64,000 bases of DNA, taken from Pegoplata infirma. Its lineage: Eukaryota; Arthropoda; Insecta; Diptera; Anthomyiidae. Both the position numbers and the translations under genes were made by a program. Below the pieces are notes generated by a model. It did no database searches. It was not told the origin of the DNA and worked only from the letters and a program-made list of their open reading frames with translations. Shown one piece after another: positions 11,997 through 23,500 of this stretch. The stretch covers positions 331,221,038 through 331,285,037 of the forward strand of contig OY992536.1 of NCBI GenBank assembly GCA_963921195.1, in the 5' to 3' direction. Every line of letters begins with the position of its first letter. The stretch's first letter is position 1.

Positions 11997-13080
11997 GGTA
12001 TTGTCATTTTGCAAGACTTACTCGAGACGTGTTTCGAAATTTGACAAACTCTTTTGTCAAGAGGATATAGCAAATTGACAATCGGTATTTGCAAAACATA
12101 AGGTCTATATTCGTATGTAAATAGACACAACGGTTTTGTCAATAACGATTGGCGTTTATTTTCTATGTAAACTTGCGCGAAAATTATGTCCAAAAGTAGA
12201 ACAATTTTCGAGATATTGTAAATTTTTCAAATTTTCCTTTTTTTAAAAAAGTTATTTTACTTTAACTAAAGTATCTCCGGACAAAAATCAGTGTTTTTCC
12301 GATGAAGTAAAATGCTTTTTCAATTTGCCAAACAATACTTTTTATTTGCCTTAGAATATATTTTTCCATATATCGACGATTTTCTTTGAAATTTCACAAA
12401 ATTCATAAAAAAAAAAATAATTGTATTGTATTGCAAATTTTACTTACTAGGGAAGTATCTCAAACCTTATGGAACCTGAAACTTGAAATATATAAAAATG
12501 AGACGATTTTCTGGTTGGGGTGTCTCGGCTTATCGACCATATCAGTGTTTAACAATTTCGCTGTCTCATTATGAAACAATGTGGACCTTCGGGAAAATTT
12601 CGATAACTCCCGAACTAACAGGTGTATTGTCTGGGGAAAAATACGTGTCGAATTAAATTTAATAAAAATTTTATTCATATGAATATCGTAGGTCTATGTC
12701 TACACATAAAATACCCCCAAAAATTACGCATTTTCATTAAAAAACTATTTAACCAAGCTTAATTTTTACAATGTTATGCCACCGTTAGATAGGCATTAAA
12801 AAAACCTTTCTTCTCATATGGATACATTATATAGAAATGGCTGAAAAATCAAAAAAAATATATTTTTTTTGCCATTTTTTGAACCCCTAAATCCCCGATA
12901 TGGCCGATATGGCCGATAAGCCGAGATATCCTATCCTTAGAATGGTCTCGATTATATATACATAAAGAATGGCCCGGTTATAATCTGGACGACTTATGTG
13001 CCTTATAACTTTTGAATGAAAAGTCACATTTTTATAATTTATGTATCAAATTAAAGGAAATTTTTCCACTTTTTTTGGTA

Positions 13081-14790
13081 CAGCACGGTGCCCTGGAGAG
13101 GATTTAAATAAAATATTGGTGTTACTCCAATTTTTAAGCGGATTATGTTTTTAGACTATAAAAAAAAGAGAATGAGCCAAAAAAGAAAAAAAAGTACTAA
13201 GCGCTTTTTTTTTGACGGGTAAAAAAAAGAATTACAAAAAAAGAAAAAAGAATTTATTCTTTCAAATGTATTACAGATTTTTTATACAGATGTAAATTCA
13301 TCATATATTCACTTATCAGTGAGATTTAAATATATATGTGACATATTTTATTCAGATATGAGACTTAAAATAATAATTTCACTATTTATTGAGACTAAAT
13401 AAAATATCATCTTTAATTTAATGAAAATTTTAACTCAAGGAGTTACTTCACATTTAAGACTGATCCTATTTCTAGATTTTGAAGAGGGAAGTTATCCCAA
13501 CAATACAAACAAAATTTTTCAAAGGATTTTTGGGGGAATAAACAATATTCTAAAAGGATATTTAGTCCATCCATAAGATTGACAATAAACCAATTATCCC
13601 AACAACTTTCTGCATCTCTTTTCAAACTATTTACATTATTTTACTCTTCCTTAGCCATTGCATACTCATTTTGAAATGATTTTTGCTATCTTTTTTCATT
13701 TTTCTTAGTTTTGAAAAAAAAATTTTAACAAAAAAATTATAAATTCTTTTAAAATAATATGACTCACTAATGTCTAAAGTGTGGCAACTTTGAAATTTTC
13801 TGTCCTTTTGAGTTGTACACTAAAAACTTTTATGAACCTACATTTTTAAATAATTTTTAAGAACAAATTTCATTAAGTTTCAATTACAGTAGAATCTCGC
13901 AAATTAGAACCACTTTGTTCCTCGGGTAGTTCTAATTTCTGAAAAGTTCTAATTTCTGGACATTTTTTTTTTTTCAAAGAAAATTATAAATAATAATAAT
14001 AAAAACAGTTACGACTGCTTTATTTTAACACAAAACCATTTTTTTGTTAATATTAAATTACTATAAAACATTAAATTTGTAGAAAACACTTTTATGGGCT
14101 TTGAAATGGGAAATAATAGGCGTTACATCGATTATATCATCGTCACTGCTATTTGATCAGTCATTAAACCCATCTTCATTTCATTTTTCGATTTCTCTTA
14201 CACTTATGGAATTGTGAAAATAAAAACAAAAAAAGTCCAGAAATAAGAACCACTGGTTCTAATTTTAGAGCGGTTACTACATACAATTCGGGTTTTCCCC
14301 TATTTAGTTTAAAAAAAGCTATAAAAAAATATTTTGTAGTGTAAATAAAAAAAAAATAAAAATAAAACTTCCAGAAATTAGAACCACAGGTTCTAATTTT
14401 AGAGCGTTCAATACATTAAAATTGCCGGTTCTAATTTCTGGACAGATCTAATTTGTGAGAGTTCTAATTTGTGAGATTCTACTGTAATAGTGAAATTATT
14501 CTTTTAATTCTCATATCGGGAAAAACATGTTACACATATATTTAAATCTCACTGATAAGTAAATATGTGATGGATTTACATCCTTATAAACAAATTTTAA
14601 TGCATTTAAAAGAATAGATTCTTTTTTGTTTTTTTAAATTCCTTTTTTTGCCCGCCAAAAAAAAAGCGCCTAGTACTTTTTTTTTCTTTTTTGGCTCATT
14701 ATCTTTCTTTTATCATCCAAAAACATAATCCGCTTAAAAATTGGAGTAACACCAAAATTGTATTTAAATCCTATCCAGGGCACCGTGACA
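13081..14790. mobile_element. Fold-back element with CACGGTGCCCTGG ends
   Basis: Arms of about 270 bp (13083-13350 and 14500-14790) pair: CACGGTGCCCTGGA, then GGATTTAAATA, GGTGTTACTCCAATTTTTAA and CTCACTGATAAGT are all found inverted. Its centre holds a pogo-like MITE. Confidence 0.75.
13887..14484. mobile_element. pogo/Tigger-like MITE
   Basis: TIRs CAGTAGAATCTC(G/A)CAAATT...AATTTGTGAGATTCTACTG are flanked by TA on both sides. This agrees with the TIR and target of pogo-class Tc1/mariner elements. Internal repeats of GGTTCTAATTTCTGGA are present. It has no transposase. Confidence 0.75.
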
Positions 14791-14821
14791 GGTTTCAAGT
14801 TTCTAGGTTAAATATTCTTTA

Positions 14822-16236
14822 GTACAGACGCCATTAACCGAAAAAAAGATGAAGAAATTTTGCACAACCTTCGGTGCTACCTCTGCATCAAACTTAACAT
14901 TAAATTTAACTGTATTATACATTTTTTGCTTCTTTATACTCTCCTTCAATTTATTTTTTTTACATTTGGCAAATTTTTTTCAATTGGTTAAAATTGTGGG
15001 CAAAACTCATTTTTTACTCCATGTGATTTCTAACATGACGCAGGTTTCATGTGGCAACCTTTAAACTTCGTTTAAACATTGGTGTTTAAAAAGCGAAATC
15101 ATGTTTTGGCATCGAACTTCGATTTTCTCTTGCGGGTTTAGTCATTTATCGCTCCGTAGAACTTTAATCCTACAGGATTCATTCGAGGGAGGTACACTCA
15201 AAAAATTATGTCATTAACTGTTTGTAGTTTATTTTAAAAATTTTACGTTTAGTCGTTTTTAAAAGAAAAAACATTTATTTAATGTTTAGTTTTTATTAAT
15301 GACTTCCTCTGTCCTTTGTTTCAAAAAAACACACTAAAATATAAAGACTTCCATTAACATTTAATTTTTAAAGTCATTTATTTTTGTTCTGTAAGTAAAA
15401 ACTACTGATTATTCTTTTGATTTTTAATGATTTGTGTAAGTAATTTTTTTTTTTTAATTTTTGGTATTTTTTAATGAAATATCATTTGTTTTTACCTACA
15501 CAAGTCTGTTATTTTTTTGTAGAAAAAAAATCAAAAAATTATTTATAGAAAAATAAAAAAATGTTTGTGATGTTTTTCACGATGGGTAGAGTGTCTGGCC
15601 AGAATGCAGTTGATTGCGGGATCGATTCCCCAAAAATTTTATTAAAAATTTTTAAAAAAATATTTCAATAGAAAATTGTAAAAAATAACCTACGAAATCA
15701 TTATTTTTTAATGTTTTGGTAGGTTATTTTTTTGGAATTTGTTGGTAAAAATAACAGAACTATCATTAATTTTTAATGTTTTCGTAGGTTATTTTTTTCG
15801 AACATGTTAGTAAAAAAGAGTGAAAAAACCGTAATTTTTTAATGTTTAATGTTATTTATTTTAGAAAATTTTGTCAACAGTAAAAAATAAATGTTGATGT
15901 TTGTTAAAATAAATGAATAATTACTGGGATGGTTTCAATTGTTTATTCACTTGTTTTAAGTGTGTTTTTCATTTGTTTTTGCCTACAAAATATTTTGAGT
16001 GTATGTTTTTTTCAACTTGATATGTTTTTTTTCAAATTTGGGCTAAAACGATATTTTTTTACGCGTTTATGGTTTTAAATTTATGCTTTCTATAGCCCCG
16101 TAAGGATTCAAAACACTAAGCACTGTAAATTTTAGAATTTTAAAAGTTTAAGCAATTTCTGAACAGCTGTATTTCTCAAAAAACGTGAAAGTGTGCAAAA
16201 TTTCTTAATCTTTATTTTGCTTAATGGCGTCTGTAC
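14822..16236. mobile_element. TIR element with GTACAGACGCCATTAA ends
   Basis: GTACAGACGCCATTAA at 14822 and its inverse at 16221-16236 bound the element, with a further GAAATTTTGCAC inverted pair inside. It hosts the tRNA-like TIR element 15194-16002. The 71-aa frame at 14849 lies in the terminal arm and is not considered a gene. Confidence 0.65.
15194..16002. mobile_element. TIR element with internal tRNA-like module, intact copy
   Basis: TA-CACTCAAAAAATTATG ... AAAATATTTTGAGTG-TA is 809 bp long. At 15582-15634 GATGGGTAGAGTGTCTGG and GCGGGATCGATTCCCC resemble tRNA A and B boxes (one mismatch to GGTTCGANTCC in the B box). Repeated GTTTTCGTAGGTTATTTTTT units follow. Confidence 0.75.
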
Positions 16237-16420
16237 GAAAAAATATTTAAAAATTTCCTTTAATTTGAAAAATTTCCTTTAATTTGATAAATAAATTATA
16301 AAAATGTGTCTTTTCATTCAAAACTTATAAGGCACATAAGTCGTCCAGATTATAAGTGGGCCATTCTTTATTTTAATTTTCATGCAAATCGGCTCATTAG
16401 GGTTGAGATGCTTCCCTTGT

Positions 16421-17650
16421 TAGTTATTTTTTTTTTAAATTTATCTTTCTATTTTGAGTTCAAGTTTGATTTTTTACAAAATACATTTGGGTAAAAAAAA
16501 AAGAAATTTAGTTTATAAACAAATGGGGGATTTCACGTTTAAAACCAATGTCATGCAACCCAGTTTAAACTTTGGAAGAACTAAGATCCAGTAATTGGTA
16601 GTTATCATACCAAATCTGGTCAAAAACCTGCTAAGTTAAAGAAGGTACAATTTTGACATTTTAATCAAAAACCCCACTTTCAAATCCACCTCACTTGCCG
16701 CCTACCGCATTTAAAGAACTTGGTAAACGGGTTTTTCTTAAATCTTTTGGAAAATTAAAAAACAAAACCAAGGATTTCTAAGAACAGAAACCTTATTTTC
16801 TAATTAAATAGTCGTTTACGAAATTGAAATCCCTTATTATTTTTTCAAATAAAAATAACAAAATTTTAAAGCAAACAAAAGTTATTTTTTTTTTATAAAG
16901 AAGAATTGTTTTCTTTGTGTTTTTTTATTAAATTTTAACTAAATTTAATTAGTTTGTTTATGCTAAATTTTATAAGGATTTCATTAAATACAATATTAAC
17001 AAGATTATTTTTTTTTAGGATTTTTAATATAATTTTTATTTTGTTATAGTTAAGTTGTAATTTTTTTTTATGTTTTGTCTGTTTGTCTTTTGTTTATAGC
17101 TTAGCTTTTATAATATTTATATATTTTTAATAGATTTTTATTAAAAAAAGGTTGTTTTTTTTTAATTATTGAATAATAATTGCATACATATTTTTTTGTA
17201 TTTATTAATTTAAAATTAAAACTTGTTTCGTTAAGCTTAAATGTTAATAAAAAAATGTACATGTATTGTTTAAATTTAAAATGTATTACTGCTAAATTTG
17301 TCTCAGTGTATATAATTGATTATTTTACATTATTTATACATTTTTTTTGTTGTTATGAATAATGAAAAACAATAAAGACAAAAATAATAAAATCATTAAA
17401 TGAATATTAAAACTAAAAACAAAAAATAATGTAAAACAGATAAAGATTAAAAAAGTTGAAGATTCATTTTTGGTTTTTGTTCAGTTTATCAATTCGAAGT
17501 TTAATTGTGTTGGTTTTTTTTTTTTTTTTTTTTTAATTTTAAGCAAAGTGTTTTTTCATATTTTTTTTTTGACAAACAAAAAAAATTGCACTTAACTTTA
17601 AGAAATTTGATTGATATTCTTCCTCTATTTGATTGTTTTAGTTTTTTATT
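16421..17650. other. T-rich spacer, nothing recognised
   Basis: 16500-16760 is of moderate complexity. The rest is dominated by T and A runs. No supported gene. Confidence 0.45.
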
Positions 17651-17652
17651 AG

Positions 17653-18089
17653 CACCCGAGTAAAAATAAATTTGATATACTCAAATATGATATGATACAA
17701 ATGCATCATATTGACGTGTTTTACGTTAATATTTTATAGATCATTGTATAGCAGCCATAATATGGAAGTTTATATTTTTTAATTTACAAACATTAAATGA
17801 TTGCTACAAACATATTAAATCAATCATAACACACCGTCCTTAAAATATGATAATCAAAATCATATCTCAAATCTACATGTTTGTTCTATTGCATGTTTGC
17901 ATCCGACGGTATTGTTTCATAGAAAATTCTGTTATTATACAATCATATATAATTTGATACAATCTCATATAAGTAAATATGTTTCCGTATAAATTTATAT
18001 AAAATTATATTTATCACCTTGCTATGGTTGATCTACTATATATGTTTAGATATTGCTCCATATATGATTAGATTAGTATTTTGTTTTTT
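17653..18089. repeat. Related but diverged ATAT-rich repeat
   Basis: It begins CCCGAGTAAAAATAAATTTG and is full of TGATATGATACAAAT-like text. A matching end may lie near 18615; the boundary is uncertain. Confidence 0.4.
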
Positions 18090-18461
18090 CCCGAGTAAAA
18101 AAGATTTGATGTAATCTTATATTTTATAATATAATTATATAATAATGGATCCATAATTTGATCCCAAAAATGGTGGATCCAAAAATATATGATTATATCT
18201 TATTAGATAAAATGTGATATAATTAGATATACCTAGATCCCAAAAATGGAACGGTAAATGTCATCTGATTTGATCTTATAATTTATAATATTTGATCTAA
18301 TGGTTTATAATATCAAATTAGATATTTACCGTTCCATTTTTGGGATCTAATTATATCTAGTTATATTAAATTTGATCTAATAAGATATAATCATATATTT
18401 TTGGATCCTCCATTTTTGGAATCAAATGATATATGGCGCCGTATTACCTTTTTTAGTCGGG
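18090..18461. mobile_element. Fold-back MITE (CCCGAGTAAAAAA ends)
   Basis: CCCGAGTAAAAAAGATTTGAT and TTTTTTAGTCGGG are the ends. Long arms with GGATCC, TATATGATTATATCTTATTAG and ATCCCAAAAATGGAACGGTA are inverted around about 18300. A related CCCGAGTAAAAATAAATTTG start lies at 17655. Confidence 0.75.
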
Positions 18462-18833
18462 TTTTTTTCCCATCAAATAATAAAAAAAAAATATTATAAG
18501 ATCAATTTAACATAATTAAATTTGACAAAAGCGGACATCACATTGTATCAACTTAAATATTTTTTTATCTAAAAAATACAATTAAATATTATATGATACA
18601 TTCACATATCAAATAGGATCTAATTTTTTAATATTAAGTCCGAATTACTTCAATTTGGACTGCTTCAAAACTATAACAAAGGTTATAAAATACAGCAAAA
18701 ATAACAAAAAAATGCACTCTTTTTTACTCCACAAAAAGTTTAATGGAGAGTCTTAACCAGCTGTAACCTAAAAGTGCGACTACCATAATTTTTTTATTAT
18801 GTCAATAAATCTAAAAATCCCGTTTTAATTGCA
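18462..18833. repeat. AT-rich spacer with fragment of the CACTCC fold-back family
   Basis: 18660-18780 (ATACAGCAAAAATAACAAAA, TTTTACTCCA) resembles one arm of the element at 31350-31799. Confidence 0.4.
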
Positions 18834-19431
18834 AACAAGTAAAAAAGTTAAATTCGGCCTTGCCGAATGTAGTGATACCCTCCACAATTTTAAAAACATT
18901 ATTGCAAAAAAACTTTATTTAAAAGGAAATTACTTTTGAAAAAAAAAAAATTACTTTTCGAAAAAAAATTTTGGTAAAAAAAATCCCGCAATTTTTTTCT
19001 TTTTTTGTCAAAAAATATGTTTGTACCTGCTTAAATACCATTTGGTGTTCAATTATGTTCACATATGTCAACCAGAAGCCGAATTAAAGCATTTTGTATT
19101 TTTAGGTTATGTTGAATGTACTGAAATTTTTGAGGTGTGCTTATATTTTCGTTCATAACTTTTGAACCGCTGAACCGATATCGCTCAAATGCAATACCAA
19201 ACTTCTCGGGAGAACTTCCAATATATATGTTAAGTTTCAGTCATCTCTGTGCAATATTTTGTCCGCGACAGCATTTTCCACAGACAGACGGACATCGCTA
19301 GAATGTCTTAAAATCGATCGGGCATCATGAATATATATACTTTATGGGGTCCCAAATCGATATTTCGATGAGTTACAAACGGAATGACAAACTTATATAT
19401 ACCCTCTATCACTAAGTGGAGGGTATAAAAA
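18834..19431 (+). mobile_element. DINE-1/mini-me-like repeat, copy B
   Basis: Close to copy A (7780-8400) over its full length, but with a shorter GACA/GACG core. Confidence 0.8.
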
Positions 19432-19546
19432 TAAAGAACCTATACTTTTAAATATTTAAATCTACAAAATAAATAGATTTTGACTTCCTAATTCCAAATC
19501 TGCTTTCAAAAATTTTTTGGGTTACCCCGTTTTTAAGATATTCGCA

Positions 19547-21564
19547 TCCCGTGTAAAAAAATGATTAGATCAAAACATATCTCCTTTGATAAAAACATAT
19601 ATGGATCATATCTAAATGGATGTAATCAGATCTACTCCATATATATTCACATCTGCTTCAGATATGTTTTGATCCGTAAATTGAGTCTATCTGGCATATA
19701 TGGCATATATGACCAGACATTTTCAGATATATTCATGTATGTAAAATTGTCAGATAGGCTCAATTTACGGATCAAAACATATATGAAGCAGATGTGAATA
19801 TATATGGAGAAGATCTGATTACATCCATTTAGATATGATCCATATATATTTTTATCAAAGGAGATATGTTTTGATCTAACTATTGAGCAAAAACATTTAA
19901 CATCAACGAGTAATTTTTCGATGGTCTCCGATTTTTATAAAATTTTGTGAGTGTGTGTGGTAGTGGGCACATGTATTAAAAAAAATATTTTTTTTTTTTT
20001 TTTTGAAAAGTGTGGCAACTCTGAAACTTTGAAGTTTAGTAATTTGCGGCATAGGGACTCCACTCAAAAGGTCATAACTTTTGTTGTGTAAGAGATATTG
20101 ACAAGCGTCTTTTTGCATTGGATAGGTAAAACTATGGGGATTAATAAATTAATTTTAAAAAAATTGTGAAAATTTTTTTTTTATAAAAAATTTTGGAAAA
20201 AAAAATTCAAAATTGTTTTTTTAAAAAAATGTATTTTTAAGATTTTTCAAAATTTGTATAAAAATGGCCAATAATAATGTCTAAATACCCTGAAAATTTC
20301 AGAGTGGGATTCGAAATGGTTTTTGAGATATCACAAAAAATGTAGAAGTATGTACGCATGAAAACGAGAAAAAAATGTTGAAAAAAAATAAAAAATATAT
20401 TTTTTTTTTAAAAATATATTTTTTAGATTCTTTATATTTTTTATTCATATAGCCAATTATGTGTTCCAAACAGCCTGAAAATTTTAGAGTGGGATTATTT
20501 TTAGTTTTTGAGATTTCACAAAAATGTATACGTAGAATTTTAGAAAAAGTGTAGAAGAAGAGAAAAACTGGTTACCTCCAATGACATATCCATGTTTATG
20601 TAATGAATATTGAAATTGGAAAGTAACCACTTACTGATATTTATTTTCACAATATTACAAATTTTAAATTATTTAAAAAAAAAACCTGTAACTAACGTCA
20701 TTTATATATAATATGTAAACAAGAAACTGTGCTCAAAAGTTATAAATACAGAACTCTATACTTTTTCTTGTAGCATCCCAACAAAAACCAAAAATATCAG
20801 TAAGGGGTAACTTCACAATTTCAATTTTCATTACATAAACATGGACATGTCATTGGAGGTAACCAGTTTTTCTCTTCTTGTACATAATTTCTAAGTTTCT
20901 ACTTCTACATTTTTGTGATATCTCAGAAACTATAAATAATCCCACTCTAAAATGTTCAGGGTGTTTTTTACACATAATTGGCTATTTGTATAAAAAATAT
21001 AAAGAATCTAAAAAATATATTTTTAAAAAAAAAAATATTTTTAATTTTTTTTCAACATTTTTTTCTCGTTTTCATGCGTACATACTTCTACATTTTTTGT
21101 GATATCTCAAAAACCATTTCGAATCCCACTCTGAAATTTTCAGGGTATTTAGACATTATTATTGGCCATTTTTATACAAATTTTGAAAAATCTTAAAAAT
21201 ACATTTTTTTAAAAAAACAATTTTGAATTTTTTTTTCCAAAATTTTTTATAAAAAAAAATTTTTCACAATTTTTTAAAAATTAATTTATTAATCCCCATA
21301 GTTTTACCTATCCAATGCAAAAAGACGCTTGTCAATATCTCTTACACAACAAAAGTTATGACCTTTTGAGTGGAGTCCCTATGCCGCAAATTACTAAACT
21401 TCAAAGTTTCAGAGTTGCCACACTTTTCAAAAAAAAAAAAAAAATATTTTTTTTTAATACATGTGCCCACTACCACACACACTCACAAAATTTTATAAAA
21501 ATCGGAGACCATCGAAAAATTACTCGTTGATGTTAAATGTTTTTGCTCTATTTTTTTACATGGG
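19547..21564. mobile_element. Long fold-back element with near-identical arms
   Basis: Arms of about 740 bp (19883-20645 and 20813-21548) are inverted copies around a loop of about 165 bp. The same 71-residue frame is readable outward on each strand from both arms with one difference, which shows the arms' high identity. Outer ends are TCCCGTGTAAAAAAAT and ATTTTTTTACATGGGA. The left arm holds a second palindrome (19564-19882). Confidence 0.85.
19564..19882. mobile_element. Palindromic insert in the left arm of the fold-back
   Basis: Arms of about 130 bp (from GATCAAAACATATCTCCTTT to GATCCGTAAATTGAG) are inverted with a handful of mismatches. The opposite arm of the host element lacks it, so it is the younger insertion. 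Confidence 0.8.
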
Positions 21565-21716
21565 ATTTGAAGATTCTAAAAACCGCTTATGAAGTACCTT
21601 CTGTTGTTCCATTGTAACGTATTAGAAAGTTGGCACCATCAAACTTCATTGTAAATTGATTTCCCAAATCCGAAGTTAAGCTCGATCCATTTTCGAAATA
21701 TTCGCGTTTGAAAATT

Positions 21717-22388
21717 AACAAGTAAGAATGTTAAATTCAACTGTGCCGAATCTTTTATACCCTCCAACATGAAAAAAAGTTGCGGTGGCGTTTTCTTTTT
21801 TTTTTGAGTGTCGTCGGTAACGGTAATTGCGGGGAGGGCAAAATTTCCTCTCGAAATATATGTTTAAAAAATTCTTTCTTATGCTTTTTGCACTAAAGAA
21901 CACAAATTTATCATTATTTAAACCATGTTTTTTTCCATGCCCACAAAAAGGGGGGGCGGACCAAAAAACGACGTTTTTTAATCCTCTGGGCCCAAATGCA
22001 GGATTTTGAACTTCTTGTAGCATAAAAAATTTGTATTTGTTAAACAAAAACACAAAAAATCATGTAAAAAAATTGTATTTTTCAGAGGTTGATTTAGTTC
22101 TTTTTCCCCTTGTCCGATTTTGCTCATTTATGAACTTAGAATGCCTGGGAACATTAGACATATTAGTACCAAATTTTGGGGAGTCTAGCTCTTTTATTTT
22201 GGACTGCATTGTGTTAACTTAAGACGGACAGATGAACGAGCGGACATCGCTAGATTGTCTTAGAATCGATCACTGATCGTAAATATATATATACTTTATG
22301 ATGTTTTAGACCGATATTTTGATGCGTTACACACGGAATGACAGAGTGATTACCTATACTCCTATACTGTTATTTGTGGGTATAAAAA
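21717..22388 (+). mobile_element. DINE-1-like repeat, diverged subfamily
   Basis: It has AACAAGTAAGAATGTTAAAT, TTTTATACCCTCCAAC, a GGACATCGCTAGATTG segment, TATATATACTTTATGATG and ends GTGGGTATAAAAA. The ORFs in it are repeat artefacts. Confidence 0.7.
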
Positions 22389-23500
22389 CTTGTTTATTTT
22401 GTGGTAATTAAAGCGGCACGAAATCGTTATCTCAATCAACAGACACAAAATTGGACACGATTTTAAATAAAATGGACCTTGTGATTCCAAATCCGTCAAA
22501 TTTTTCTACAAGATTTCGTTTTTAAGATATTCGCGTTTAAAAACTTAAAAAATACGATTTATTAGCGTTTTTGTGGATCCATTGTTACATGTTATTGCGT
22601 TACTGCCAAAAACATGCGGTGGATTTTATATGAAATGGACCTGTAGAATCCAAAACTGTCATCTATTTTGTGTTTAAAAATGTATCCAATATTTTTGGTC
22701 ATAAGCAGGGCAAGGGGGTTCATGTAAATACATGTTTGTTGTCGTGAGCCTGAGAACAACTTAAAGTAATTATCTTCGCGAATCATCGAATTTGCTTAAA
22801 AATAGCATTGATTTGTTAGTACATATTTTTGCATATTTTGGTGACAATGCTTATTTTGCTTAAGCTACATGTTTTCTTGCATATTTTTTAATATTTAAAA
22901 AAAAAAATATTTATTTTTTTGCTATTTTTGAGAATATTGTGATATTTCATGTTAATTGGCCCGCCAAAATTTGCCAGATTAGAAAGGACCCTTTTGTGGG
23001 AAAAATAACGAAAAAAATTTTTGGAACAAAAGCTAATTCTCTACCAGCTTCCAAAGGTTGCAATCTCAGTTGATAAAAATATTGATTAAAAATATATATT
23101 TTTTTTTGTCAAAAAATTTAAGCAAAATTTTGTACAACCTGAGAAAAATTTTAATAAAACTTTAATGGAGTACATTTGGTCAAGGTTTGCACCTAAAACA
23201 CGGAGAGAAGTTTACCTATTTTTCGAAACAAAAATAAATTCGACACTTATTTTTTTTTTCGGCCCAAACTCATTTTTAGGGGTGGTCGATTGTATAAGGA
23301 GAAATTGACTTTTTTAATTTTTAATACATATTTTTAGCGCTAAAGACGCGATTTTTAGTGCATGAACTTCCTTGCCCTGGTCATAAGTTTTCGAGAAAAA
23401 TTCGAAAATTGTATTTGTTTGCAATTCAAACGCAATTTTTGCAAAAAGTGCTAGATTGAAGATTGTGCTACATATTAAAAAAATTTATGGTTGTCGCACT
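22389..23500. repeat. Mixed repeat fragments
   Basis: 22400-22560 resembles 19440-19550 (TTCCAAATC...TTTTTAAGATATTCGCGTTT). 22820-22880 holds TTTGCATATTTTGGTGA text shared with 32500 and 59455. 23200-23345 is an inverted part of the 62521-63120 element (CGGCCCAAACTCATTTTTAG). No gene. Confidence 0.45.

Larger units (their letters stand above)
12446..16420. mobile_element. ACAAGGGAAGT TIR element split by nested insertions
   Basis: The left end ACTAGGGAAGTATCTCAAAC and the right end GATGCTTCCCTTGT are family termini. Matching inner arms, including GACGACTTATGTGCC against AAGGCACATAAGTCGTCC, lie at 12970-13060 and 16250-16365. Everything between about 13070 and 16240 is later insertion (13081-14790 and 14822-16236). 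Confidence 0.7.

Noticed and set aside
19903..21530. Identical 71-residue frames on opposite strands
   Set aside because: They reflect the inverted arms of a fold-back element; a poly-Lys run and location argue against a gene.
21715..22053. 112-residue minus-strand frame
   Set aside because: Antisense of a diverged DINE-1-like repeat.
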